The notes: generated by a model not told the origin, from the sequence alone. Shown: positions 10,853-21,262, counted from the stretch's first letter. The stretch is 64,000 bases of DNA from Cristatella mucedo (GCA_009760855.2 WPIO01000036.1:3881004-3945003); one strand, 5' to 3'. Numbers and translations: made by a program.

Positions 10853-11005
10853 GGTGGTTGCTCTGCGCGACCTGGGCCCGAGGTCGTGGGTTCGAATCCT
10901 GCGGTGGGCGATCCTTTATCGCCACTGCAAGCGGTGGTGATGGCCGTAAAGGCTCTTCTGTCGCTATAGCAAAAGAGGCTGTTACATCAGCTAGCGATTT
11001 TCTTT
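10853..11005 (+). mobile_element. SINE-2, copy A only
   Basis: tRNA-like head (GGTGGTTGCTCTGCGCGACC) with B box GGGTTCGAATCC, then a GATCCTTTATCGCC body and an AGCTAGCGATTTTCTTTT end. Copy B at 57265-57290 runs through without it. Other members: 19081-19220, 20965-21115 and 23690-23860. Confidence 0.82.
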
Positions 11006-11418
11006 TAGCGAAGTAGAACGAAAACGCGGCAATTCAATTACGCCGGATTTAAAAGTAGATAATTAGGTTGGTGGGTTCGGCCGGGCTAGAGCACTAGCTA
11101 GGACGCATCTGCCCTAAAGGCTAGAGTTTTTTGTCAGCATCTGCTTTGCAGCATATCTCAAGTTCCTAGAAATAGATTAAGAAGTCGACGGCTCGCTGTC
11201 TCCGGCTTAGAATCTTTCTGCGGTTCTCGGATCGGACTGCCAGCAACGGTCGCAGTGATCGCAAAGCCGCCCTACCATTATCTCCGAAATTCATGCTCCC
11301 CAATCTGCGCTGCCGGCGAGCTGCGAACCAAAGCTAATCGTATTGAGAAGCCCTAAGAAAACCCGAGAGGACGTTGAAAAGCAGCAAAAAGCAAAGGGCT
11401 GCATCGCAAGGAGACGAA

Positions 11419-11422
<4 letters not shown>

Positions 11423-11452
<30 letters not shown>

Positions 11453-11528
11453 GCGGCAGGCAGCAGCAGCGGCAGCAGCAGCGGCGGCGGCGGCGGCGGC
11501 AACAGCAGCAGCAGCGGCAGCGGCAGCA
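11423..11528. repeat. CAG/CGG triplet expansion at exon 1 donor, copy A
   Basis: About 100 bp of CAG units mixed with CGG units (CTG/CCG on the transcribed strand), starting about 24 bp into intron 1. Copy B has only two or three CAG-like triplets at the same place (57721-57741). Confidence 0.95.
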
Positions 11529-11551
11529 AAATGGCGGTCTCCTTGTCGAAC

Positions 11552-11656
11552 CTCCTGCGTTGGCCTCCAGCCCTGCATCGAGGCGGCGCCGTAGGGGTAG
11601 CGGCAGGTGCTGCTATTCTCCACAACTTTCGTCGTGATCGGGGCGCTAGGGTACAT
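11552..11656 (-). CDS. PPM1G: PPM1G copy A exon 1 (altered start)
   Basis: From the surviving ATG it reads MYPSAPITTKVVENSSTC, then RYPYGAASMQGWRPTQE and donor GAG|GTTCGA. In copy B the start is two codons upstream (MGIYLSAP); the aligned codon here, 11662-11660, is CGG and codon 2 is no longer Gly. MQGWR carries the phosphate-binding Arg and the final Glu is one of the metal-ligand pair. Flanking bases are well conserved with copy B. Confidence 0.88.
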
Positions 11657-11662
11657 TCTCCG

Positions 11663-12470
11663 ATCGATGCGTCCAGACGTGATGGCGCGTCTTTCGCGGA
11701 AGCTCGCAGAGCAGGCGAATGGTCGGCCCTCGCTTTTTCTAGCCGCGGCCTGACGTCACTGGCCAGCTTCGATCTGCCCGCTCGTTCCTCGACGTTGCGA
11801 CTCGTCGTTGTTGGCCGCGATGAGCGATTGAATGATGCGAAACATTCACTCTCACTAGTAGAGTCGCACGCGAAGCTTATGCTACTTCAGCAAATGAGGA
11901 GAATCCGGTCAAAACGAGACTATTTGGTACACATAAACTGCCCGAAACCTGCGGATCAGGATGCTAGTAGCAATTCTACAGAAAAAGATTTTGGACCAAG
12001 CGCATAGACACCAGTCTGCTCATCAACAAGGCATACAGTGGCCATGGCTGCATGTGTGCCTAGCCACGGTGAGCTGGTTAAATTTAAAGTAATAGCAAGT
12101 ATATTAACAAAGCATTTCGGAAAGGAGGCAGACCCATTGGCTTGTGCTAGCAAGTAACTCAATTTTATTCGTTTGTCCACGAAAGACTATTTGATAGACT
12201 GCACTCATGCTTAAAGGAACAGTAAGGTATTTAATTTCGCTTACGTTTCGTTCCCGTAAGAAATCTAGATAATGAGTGGCAGTTTTCTTAAATTAAGAGT
12301 AATTGTCTCAGAGAGATGAGCAGATTCAAGAGAGTAGAGTAGAGAGCGCTATAAAGACGAGTATTCTCATCCTAATGTAATTGTTCCGCCTGTTAGGGAG
12401 CGAGTGCAGAAAGGAAGCAAGCGGAAAAACGTCACAGCGGTGACGTTCTTGACGGATAAGCGATAAGATA
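11663..12470 (-). promoter_or_regulatory. 5' flank/promoter region of PPM1G copy A
   Basis: Upstream sequence conserved with 57875-59100 (for example TTGGCCGCGATGAGCGATTG in both). GC-rich near the start codon, with no clear TATA box. Homology between the copies ends near 12470. Confidence 0.5.
11751..11758. promoter_or_regulatory. CRE-like palindrome TGACGTCA
   Basis: Perfect CREB/ATF-type site about 95 bp upstream of the copy-A start. Copy B at the same place reads AGACGCCG. Function is inferred from sequence only. Confidence 0.35.
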
Positions 12471-12499
12471 AGATAAGCGATAACACGGACTTGCTTCCA

Positions 12500-13822
12500 A
12501 ATGGTGTTCCCAATGCAGGCATGTTATTGGGCATTTTACTGCTCTGCCGTGGTTCAGGTCCTATCTCAGTGGAAGACTCCAGAGTATTGACGTGAATAGA
12601 CAAAGATCATCTGATGTACCTCTGAAATATGGCGTACCTCAGGGCTCCGTGCTAGGTCCGGTTCTTTTCACAGTTCATACTCTCCCTCTTGCTGATATGA
12701 TTGCAAAGCACAATCTAGGCTTTAACTCCTATGCGGATGACACTCAGTTGTACCTTTGCTTTGATCCCTCCCAGGCTTCGAGCACCTCAAATTCTCTCAA
12801 TTCACTTGCTGCATGTGTTGATGACATCCGCACGTGGATGGCAGCAAACTTTATAAAACTAAATGGCGATAAAACTAACTTACTAGTTATGGGCAAAGCC
12901 AAGCTGATTCACAAATTGGAAAGGCTGAAACTCAAAATTGGCTCTGCCAGCATATCTCCAGTTGAATCAGCTCGAAATCTGGGTGTCATATTCCAAAGTG
13001 ACCTCTCGTTAGACGACCTATCAGCTCCACAGTTAAAGCTGCCTATTTTCAGCTTCATAACATTGCAAATATTTGGGCTTGTTTAGATAAGGATACCTTA
13101 TCTAAGTCGGACCATGCATTCGTGACATCCCATCTCGACTTCTGCAACTCACTGCTTACTGGCCTACCTCATGTGCGATCAGGCGATTGCAGCCGGTGCA
13201 AAACTCTGCAGTTAGGCTTGTCTGTCGTGAGCGTCGCAGTTTCCACATTACTCCACTTCTCGCTGACCTGCACTGGCTACCAGTCAAGCAACGAATTGAC
13301 CTCTAGGTTTTGTCATTCACTTTTAGGTCACTTCATTCTTTGACTCCAGCCTATCTCTCAGATCTACTCCCCCATCAGGCCAAGCATCGTACCACTCGCT
13401 TTTCGGAATCCGACAGTCTAGAAATACATCGTACAAACCTGAAGTCCTTTGGAGACCGTGCATTTAGTTCGTATGCTCCCAAAGCCTGGAACTCCCTCCC
13501 GACCTGCGTCAGAACATCCCCTGACCTGACCACATTTAAAAGGAACTTAAAAACGCACCTATTTAGGACAGCATTTAGTGGGTCCCTGTGATTCATCCTT
13601 CATGTGCTTATGCGTGCTGACACTGTGCATGCTGCCACTAACCACATTTGCATGCTGACCCAGTGCATGTCACCCGTAACCATGTTATTCATTTTGTTTG
13701 TTTTTCAAGCATGATTTTACTTACCATTTAATTGCATTTCCCTTTGCAGCAATTGTAAAGCGCCTAGAAAGAGATTACGTTCTCTGAGGGCGCTTTATCA
13801 AGCGCATTGTTATTATTATATA
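12500..13822 (+). mobile_element. LINE-1, 5'-truncated, reverse transcriptase to tail
   Basis: RT motifs in order: QRSSDVPLKYGVPQGSVLG, YADDTQLYL, STSNSLNSLAAC and FQSDLSLDD, then a frameshift, ALHSLTPAYLSDLLPHQAKH-type C-terminal codons, NSLPTCVRTSPDLTTFKRNL and the end FSGSL. The 3' UTR ends in CGCTTTATCAAGCGCATTG and a short ATT tail. Dead: at least two frameshifts. Confidence 0.9.
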
Positions 13823-14020
13823 TAAGACGCTATGTACGATAGGTTGGCTGAGGGGTGAAGTTTTTGATTTTTGCAACCTAAGTCACGGGGTCTAACTTTT
13901 GTGCATCATGAAGAATCAGGATTATGGCATAGATTCGTAGCTAAATGAATTTTCATGTGCTGCCTTAGCGAAATAAATTGCTAAAAAATGAGGTCATGAC
14001 GATAAACAGCGGTACGATTA

Positions 14021-14215
14021 AGTGGGGTACGGACATTCCCCCCCTGGATGCTCGCCCGACATTTCCTCGAACATTTCCTCCCAGACATTCCCCTTCCGGG
14101 ACATTTCTCCCCTCCCCGGAAATTCCCCCCCCCCCCGACATTTACCCCACCTGGGGTACACCTTTTCCCCCCTCGGGTACGGCATTTCCTCCCCTCCCGT
14201 ACGGAAATGCCATGA
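14021..14215. repeat. C-rich degenerate tandem array (ACATTYCCCC units)
   Basis: About ten imperfect units, spaced 14-22 bp, each with GACATTTCC or GACATTCC then a C run, between GGGGTACGGACATTCC and the mirror-like TACGGAAATGCC. It may be the subterminal end of the MULE at 14955-16258, since some animal MULEs have such arrays at their ends. Confidence 0.7.
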
Positions 14216-14264
14216 TATAAACGGACTTGCTGACATATCTTGTAAAAATATTATTTAGCATGTA

Positions 14265-14647
14265 CAGTCGTCCCTCGCTACTTCGCGCTTCGACTTTCGC
14301 GGCTTCACTATATCATGGTTTTTTGAAATTCGTGTATATTCATTGCAACTTTGATCGAGATAGTGAAGATGATACAGCGCGCGCTCGTCTATCTGAGTCA
14401 ATTGTATTTCTTTTATTTCGTCTAATGTAATTAGTAATTACGAGTGTAATGGTGACTAAAGGGGTGTTATTTTATGTGCGGAGGGCTTTAATAATGTTAA
14501 AAATATTATTTAGAGGGTCATAAACAGGTCTTCTATGCTATAACTACGAACATCTTGGATTTATACATAAAGAGTCCTACTTCGTGGAAATTCATTTATC
14601 ACGATAGAGTCTGAAGCGGATTGACTGCAATAAACGAGGATCGAATG
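14265..14647. mobile_element. Tigger/pogo-type MITE with TA target duplication
   Basis: Left end CAGTCGTCCCTCGCTACTTC and the TTCGACTTTCGCGGCTTCAC segment are typical of Tigger-like terminal repeats. The right end is a decayed inverted form ending AACGAGGATCGAATG. TA flanks both ends (14263-14264, 14648-14649). At 383 bp with no transposase it is non-autonomous. Confidence 0.82.
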
Positions 14648-14954
14648 TATTGTATAACACAGTCTAACATTATTGTCATAAGAAATGTTATATCAACTGT
14701 GTTGAATCGTGTAGTATTTATTATTATGTAGTCATCAAGTCAAATCAAACGAAAACTAATGTCAAATATCTGTCTGTGTAGTTCAGTATTGTGACAGTTT
14801 AAATTCTAATAATATGTCCGAAGCCTTTGAGCATCTCACTGCAGTTTTCTTGCTGTCACGGCGGGCAACACAGAGTGATAGTATTCGGGACTGCCGCTGT
14901 TGTGTCGAGTGCTTCACTCTCTTGACCGGCGGCTGTTCCCTCGGGCCTCCTACA

Positions 14955-16258
14955 CTATCGTCGTTGTCGCCAGTGCTTCATCTTTCTGAAGAGCTTCAAC
15001 AAGTTTCTAAACCACGGGTAATGACGTCCGACGAGACTTGCAAAGCCACAGTTCTACGATTTGCACAAGTTGTTGGTGCGGTCCACGCCTGCGAGAGTCA
15101 TGTCATATACATTCCATAGCGACAGTGGAAACAACGGCGTAGTTCGACGGATGGGCAGTAGCTGAATGAAATGGCTGGCAACTGGACGCTGAACGCGTCT
15201 GATCGAACCGGTAACATACGTGGCGTCAAAGTAGTCGACCAGATCCACTAAAGCCTTGAGTCCATTTCAAGCTGGTATGTTCCGGCTGATGTAATTCATC
15301 ACGTCAGCGATATCAGTCAGCGGCAGGAAGGCAAGAGCGTGGAGTATACCGCAAAAATGCTAAATGTTGTCATCTTTGTACGCCGTTGTCAGGCCGAGCG
15401 CCTGCACTTTTCGCCACGTACTTTGGGTTCGATGGTAGAAGCGACCTTGGGCGTTTACGTGGCTGCCTAGAACTGAGGGGACGGCGTTGATCGCGGCCTG
15501 TCCAAAGTCACAGACGACCGTCGTAGGATCTACGCTGTACGACATAGCGTCACATTTGTCGAAGACGGCTTTCATCACAGTCTCGTTTACGCTTTGCGTT
15601 TTGCCCGACAGCAGAGCACACTCACGGTTACAGCTGACATACCGAGTAGAGTGCAGATGATGTCAGCTGCTGGAACTGGGAAGGCGACATTGAATAGTTG
15701 CCGTCCGTAAACCACCGATCGGCCATTGCAAGATGATGCAGTTGATCTGGTGAGCTGAAAATTACGACTCTTTCAGCAGATATTGATCAATTCTAGAAGC
15801 TTTGGAATGGTTGTGGATTCTGTGCAGCTGTCTCTGTCTACTTGCCTGTGATGTTGACGTCGGCCAGTGTGGCAGGCTCAGCAAAAAGAGCTCCTCATCG
15901 CTGCCGTTCGTCGGACGCGGTCGACTCGTCCAATCTTCAGACGAGCGTCTTGTGAAGCAGCTGTTATGCCGGCTGCCAGCACCTGTCCTGGTCGTGCTCT
16001 GACGTCACGGACTCGATCTCGCATGGCTGCCTTTACCTCCTCGGCATCTAAGGCGGCGACATCACCCGCATAATTATGAGGAACTGTGACGTGCAGATTG
16101 CCACGCTGTAAACTTGTAGTAACCGCTCCTCTGCAGGTGGCTGTATTCCGCTAGAAGCATTTCCATCTTATGCGGTTCGTCTTTTTGGCTTTCTTTCTAT
16201 AAGAATTGCCGTCGTAATACAACTTAACGCCGCCTCGAGTACAGTTGATAAATTCCAT
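14955..16258 (-). pseudogene. MULE transposase with N-terminal FLYWCH zinc finger (broken)
   Basis: The frame opens with a FLYWCH finger: GGVKLYYDGNSYRKKAKKTN, then RIRWKCF, an in-frame TAG at 16151-16153 and a C-H half ending in HVTVPHNYAG. After a degraded middle come MULE transposase blocks: KCDAMSYSVDPTTVVCDFGQ, AAINAVPSVLG, FYHRTQSTWRKVQALGLTTA, then IPAWNGLKALVDLVDYFDAT, YVTG, PLFPLSLWNVYDMTLAGVDR and TNN. A second in-frame TAG at 15054-15056 precedes FASLVGRHYPWFRNLLKLFR. Such proteins cut and paste Mutator-like transposons in invertebrates. Stops and frameshifts make this copy inactive. The Tigger MITE and the C-rich array lie just beyond its 3' end. Confidence 0.85.
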
Positions 16259-16342
16259 CACGATATCGTTAAACTTGTTCGTCCTAGTCGTTCGTAAATC
16301 TGATCGCATTATGATTCTATATTGCGGTATTATTAACTAGCT

Positions 16343-17185
16343 TTGTGGCATATATACATATTTGTGTTCCTGGCAGGCGGTGCATTACCGTTCACTGCGA
16401 CCCTTCCTGACTCGGTGCAAGAGGACTACGCTCAGCTGCGTGCAATACTTGTGAATGTGTTTGCAAGCCCTGAAGGGGAGGAGAGGCTTCGACGGTCGGA
16501 CTCTCAGAGTGTCAGGAAAGCGGATGCGACAGCACAGAAGCGTTTAGAGGTGGAGGCCGGTAAAGCGCGGCTGCTGTGCTCGGATTTGGTAAAAGCTGGT
16601 CGGAATGAGAAGGCCGACAAGAGCGACCGGAAGTGGCAGCAGCAATCGCCAACGGTGTGCCGGGCGATGAAGGCAGAGCCAGCAGAGACGCCGGTGGAGT
16701 CCGCAGAGGTGGCGTCCACGAGCGAGGCGGAGGTATGCGGCACAGAGACAGCAGCGTCCGGCACAAAGGTAGAAGTCATCGGCAGAGCGACGGCAGCGTC
16801 CGACAGAGAGACGGTTGTGTCTGCCGAAGAGGAGGCTGTGTCTACCAGATAGGAGGCTCTGTCCGCATGAGAGGAGGCTCTGTCTGCCAGAGAGGATGTT
16901 CTATCTGCCTAAGAGGAGGCTCTGTGTACCAGAGAGGTGTCTATGTCTGCCAGAGAGGTGGCTGCGGCTGGAAAAGCACTGGTAAAGAGCGAGACAGCAC
17001 CGGTGGCCAGCGAGTCGGCGCTAATGTTCTCGGAGGCGACGGCGGCATGGTGCCAAGCCCGAGCGTTAGCGTCAGCAAAATTGCGTGAAGCGCCCGCTGT
17101 GGGAATGTCTTGTCAAGAAAATATCTATAAAATGGGACCGATACTCAAATATGTGTTTATGGTACCTTTCGAAAGGCAAATATGA
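16343..17185 (+). pseudogene. Gag-like ORF with heptad repeats, broken by stops
   Basis: One frame with three in-frame stops. The N-terminal part (LPDSVQEDYAQLRAILVNVF, ASPEGEERLRR) resembles retroelement Gag; SDRKWQQQSPTVCRAMKA is also found in a related sequence near 63180. From about 16690 to 16980 it becomes a seven-residue repeat of type EALSARE, encoded by a 21-bp minisatellite (clear units 16832-16852 through 16937-16957). Gag identity is tentative; the repeat is certain. It could instead be an unrelated low-complexity protein. Confidence 0.45.
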
Positions 17186-17724
17186 TAAAACTAGGATCGG
17201 AATTGCTGGTGACTCCCACATGAAAGAAAAATTGGTCATGCCTATCACGTCTATTCCGGATGTAAACCGGAAGCAACAGATCTACAAATAAAAAGTTTAC
17301 CAATCTCTGCATCAAATGCGAGTTGTATCCTAATTTGTCGAATCTTGATAGATCTCTATAGATGCTTGAAGCTTGTTGAGGTGCATACTTGTGACTTTTT
17401 TACAGTTTCATTTACAGGGCTGGTTGGTGCTTTGTAAATTAAATAACTCTAATCACATTACACGTATCGGAATGAAATTTGAAATGCGCGTTCAGCTCTG
17501 CTTTTGTTTACTTTAGTCTTTTATATTTTTGATTTCGGTTTGACACAATTGGCTGTATACGCCATCAAACGTCCTGGAGCTTTATTTTCCATAATCGTGG
17601 ACATATAGAACCAATCATGCTGCAAGTACTGTGCTGTCTCTCAAAAAGTTTGGACTCCGGCCCATAACATGACACCTCTTTTCAGTCTAGTTCTTGTAAC
17701 GCAGTTTCTTCTTTCTTGGAATCC
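17186..17724. other. No recognisable feature
   Basis: AT-rich sequence without a credible coding frame or repeat. Confidence 0.6.
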
Positions 17725-18270
17725 ACGAATAATGATAATAACAATACATTTGTATAGCGCCTTCAGATAAATTAATGTATTTAGAGGCACTTTATACATG
17801 CTGCAAAAGAAGCATTGTCGAATGGTGTGTGCTTGCATGTGCAGTATTACAGTGGCTCCGGCGACCATAGTTCCGGCGGAATCTTACGAAAAAGCATCTC
17901 TGACGTGAGCGGAAAAGAGACCCTCTCTATTTCTATCAACGCATATATTCATTAGAGCTCGGTGAATCACAGCAGCTAAGTCAAGAAATATAGCATACAT
18001 TAATGGCCTGACACTGCACTGCCTCAATTGCTTAAACTTTGGCCACAGGGGAGGAGTAGGCTAGGTTGTAGCAATGGCACAACCATTGGCCTCAGGTGAG
18101 GCATGCATTAGTGTCAAGGCGGTGTGCAAATTAGAACAGCAGAAGCAAGAGGCATATGCAATACGTGCGTCAATTAAACCAGCATAACATAGACAGAGGT
18201 GACCTGCACAGGGTCAGCATGCAAATATGGTTAGTGACACCATACACAGTGGTAGCACGTGCAGCATATC
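17725..18270 (-). mobile_element. Two decayed LINE-1 3'-end pieces
   Basis: 17725-17835 has the tail and stem region (TATAGCGCCTTCAGATAAAT on plus). 18196-18270 matches the 3' UTR segment GACCTGCACAGGGTCAGCAT. The sequence between them is not recognised. Confidence 0.65.
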
Positions 18271-18564
18271 TCAGTGCTTATCCTGAGCCGCCGAATCTTA
18301 CACTTGGATTTAGTCTGTAAAATGACCTGCTCTTTTTTCATAGCCGCTGGGCTTAGGTGGTTTAAAGTTTTAAATTGGCCCCGAAATTAAATGAACTACA
18401 TTCTCTTCGCGTTTTTTCAGCAGGACGACTCATGCTTTCGTTTTAGCCACTGCTTTACAAGAGCTGCGTGAATTATAATTTTGCTTTAGCATGGCTGAAA
18501 CTTCAATAAAAAATGAGTACCAGGCTTTTTAGATGCCATGTCTTCAGATCGTTAATCGTTAGAG

Positions 18565-18672
18565 CATAGTATGTGTGTGTGCTCTGATCGTGCGTGCACG
18601 AGTGTGTGCGTGTGTGCGTGCGTGTGTGTGTGTGTGCACGCGAGCGCGTGGGTGTGTATTGTATGTGTGCAG
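18565..18672. repeat. GT-rich alternating purine-pyrimidine tract
   Basis: Imperfect (GT)n with GTGCGTGC and CGCGAGCGCG interruptions, the kind of tract that can adopt Z-DNA. Confidence 0.85.
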
Positions 18673-18816
18673 TAAGGAGCAATCAGGTATCTATAGGTTG
18701 AGAAGATACGACGCTGTCCTGAAGTAACTGACCGTGGGAGAATTCGAAGTGGATCTCCAGTAACGTGAGATAAGAAAATACCAAGTGATTTAATAGCCTA
18801 TTTTTGTACAGCAGCA

Positions 18817-19080
18817 GTAATAATAATAATATTAATTCACTTGATAAAGCACCCTCAGAGAACTAAATCTCTCTCTAGGCGCTTTACATTTGCTGTAAAG
18901 TGAAATGCAATTGAATGGTAAGTAAAATCATGCTTGAAAAAACAAACGAAATAATATGGTTAGGGGTGACATGCACAGGGTCAGCATGCAAATGTGGTTA
19001 GTGGCAGCTTGCACAGTGTCAGCACGCATAAGCACATCAAGGACAATTCACAGGAACCCACTAAATGCTGTCCTAAATAG
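18817..19080 (-). mobile_element. LINE-1 3' end
   Basis: Tail, stem region and 3' UTR nearly identical to the element at 7756-8164, then the last codons (complement of FSGSL), where it stops at the abutting SINE-2. Confidence 0.85.
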
Positions 19081-19220
19081 AGCCTTAAAGGCTATCACCG
19101 CCGCTTGCATCGTGAGTGCAGGATCGCTAGCGGCAGGATTCGAACCCGGAATCTCTCGGGGCCGAAGTCGTGAAGAGCAGCTGCCTTACCTACTGTACCA
19201 TCACGACAGTCCGACTCCTC
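19081..19220 (-). mobile_element. SINE-2 abutting a LINE-1 fragment
   Basis: On minus: A-box region ATGGTACAGTAGGTAAGGCA, B box GGGTTCGAATCC, then a GCAAGCGGCGGTGATAGCC body shared with other SINE-2 copies. Its body end meets the LINE-1 5' truncation point exactly, suggesting a template-switch chimera. Confidence 0.78.
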
Positions 19221-20960
19221 AAGGAAAGATACTTCCGGTTCCGATTGTCTGCTCTTCGTGTCATCCATGAAGATCAGAATGGCTTTTCTAAGTCTTCTAA
19301 AGCTCAATGATGAGGGAGAGTGGCAGGTGGTGGCTCACCTACCCTGGAACTACATCTGACTAATCTGCCTCATAACAATGTGCTGCGGACAGTGCCAGAT
19401 ACAATCCGGAGTTCGTTTTGGGCTGACGGTACTTTGGAAGAATAACATGGAAGCGGCCCTTATTAAGAAAGGTGAAGTGCTTAGCGCCTGTGATAAGTTA
19501 TTGAGAAGCACAAATCTCAGGATTCTAAGTACAAGATGAACTCCATACAATTCACAGTGCGGCATCCTCAAGTTCACGTCTAAATTAAGAATAGCTTTTT
19601 TTCGTGAACTGGAAGCATGTACTGACGCACAATTCCGTCCGAACTTCGCCTCGTTTGTGGCTCAGCCTTCTGGGCAGGCAGAAGGCGATTGCCGAGGCTT
19701 GAATTTAGCTCACGAACCGTCGCTAAACCTTCTAAACCTAACTTTTTCCGAATATTTATACTAGTTATCGACGAAGGTCGCATGGAAGTGTTGTTCAAAA
19801 GACGCGCTTCCAGTTCACGGAAATGCATTTCTTAACTTTTGCATGAACTTTATGAAGCCACAGCACATGGTGATTATAGTTGTCTTCTGGTATGCACATA
19901 ATGTGCAGTTCTGAGTGAAACAGAAAGGTTCGATCTGGCATGGCGACGGGCCCACGGACGCAGCTGCCACCGGCTACTGCGCCTTTATGTAGTTCATGTT
20001 GCACTTAGAATCTCATGGTCGAGGTTTTTCGCTACATTATCACTTGTGCTAACTCTATCGAATTATAGTAAAAATGAGCGATGCAATTAGTGAGACTTTA
20101 GCATTTGTTGCTGGCCATCGCTGGCCGAACGTGGCTCGGCTCGCAAAATTATGGCGAATAAATTCACATGGCATCATGTTTTTGATAAGCTCATTTTTAT
20201 ACATTCTGGAATCACTGGGATTCGCTGCGTACACACAAGATTTTCGGAAACGGCGATTTGCCAATTTCAGAATCTTCTGCAATCTTCGTTGACCATTGTT
20301 GACCGTTTGCCTGAGAGCGATGGGCTGAAAATTAGTTGGTGCACTCTAAATATGGCAGTCGTAAGTATCCGATTGGAAATTAGGTATGCCTTGCCGACTT
20401 CTTATCATCAACGTAGATCTCAATGATTCTTTCCTTTCTTTTATCCCTTTTTGGATGGTGGCAGTCCAGAAGGGTATCTAAACATGTAAGATTCTATTAA
20501 AGGTACCCACACTTGCTAAGCGGTTCAGCCTGGATAGCTTCTTCTTAGGTAGCTTAGATTCGAACTTGACTGACCTGTCAGCCAAGCTGATGGTGAGGTT
20601 GGTAGCATATAAGTTCTGGCAGGGCATACTAACACTGATTCTTGCCCGCACTCATATTCATTCTAGCCTGCCTGATTTGGCTGCTTTTACTGAAAATAAC
20701 GTTTGACCATCATAAGCGAGTTTTGAACCATTAGGCTCAAATGATTTCCAGAATTGTTTTAATGTTTCCCTGAAAACATGGATCGAAGCCTTGGAAACTT
20801 TCACGGAGGAGCAATATTTGAGAAATGTGAGTGTGCCGAGAAACACGAATTTAAATGTGTACGAAAAAGGAGTGAGAGGCTGCTCTGTTTGCTTGCAGAA
20901 AGGCTTGATGGGGACAATACATAATGGTTACATGGGGTTTTTACCCCTGAGTACTAATCA
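19221..20960. other. No identified gene
   Basis: A minus-strand frame at 20846-20658 (CSSVKVSKASIHVFRETLKQ, then FWKSFEPNG) has protein-like composition but no family is recognised and no splice context supports it. Otherwise no feature is seen. Confidence 0.4.
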
Positions 20961-20964
20961 AGAG

Positions 20965-21115
20965 TAAGAGTCTCGCTCGTCACGACCGGGTCGTGAATTT
21001 GAATCCTGCAGTCGGCGATCTTTTATTTACCGTGGCGAGTGGTGGTTGCAGCCGTGACTGCTCTTCTGCTGCGAAATAATTGAGGCTGATTAACCAGCAT
21101 TTTAGTGATAGCATC
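20965..21115 (+). mobile_element. SINE-2, diverged
   Basis: B-box-like GTGAATTTGAATCCTGC, then GGCGATCTTTTATTTACCGT and CTGCTCTTCTGCTGCGAAAT, parallel to the 10853-11005 copy. Confidence 0.65.
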
Positions 21116-21184
21116 TCATAAAGACTCAAAAGTCTAGTTTGGCGAGTCTTTGAAATACCTTTTTAAAAGCAAAACAAGGAGAGG

Positions 21185-21262
21185 TCTCGTAGCTCAGTCA
21201 ACAGAGAACTGGGTTGCAAACCAAAATGTTTCACGATCGCTCCCGGCTAGAAACCACGAGCT
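21185..21262 (+). repeat. tRNA-like sequence, possible third SINE head
   Basis: GTCTCGTAGCTCAGTC is A-box-like and CTGGGTTGCAAACC could be an anticodon arm with a GCA-like anticodon, but the T arm is degenerate. A functional tRNA gene is unlikely. Confidence 0.3.

Noticed and set aside
11291..11656. Poly-Ala/poly-Gln frames on both strands
   Set aside because: They are translations of the intronic CAG/CGG repeat; only the part above 11552 is real exon 1.
16633..17088. Gly/Arg-rich frame RGGSVCQRG
   Set aside because: Alternative frame of the same 21-bp minisatellite; the EALSARE frame continues the upstream gag-like sequence.
21185..21262. Functional tRNA gene
   Set aside because: The T arm does not pair and no terminator follows; a SINE head is likelier.
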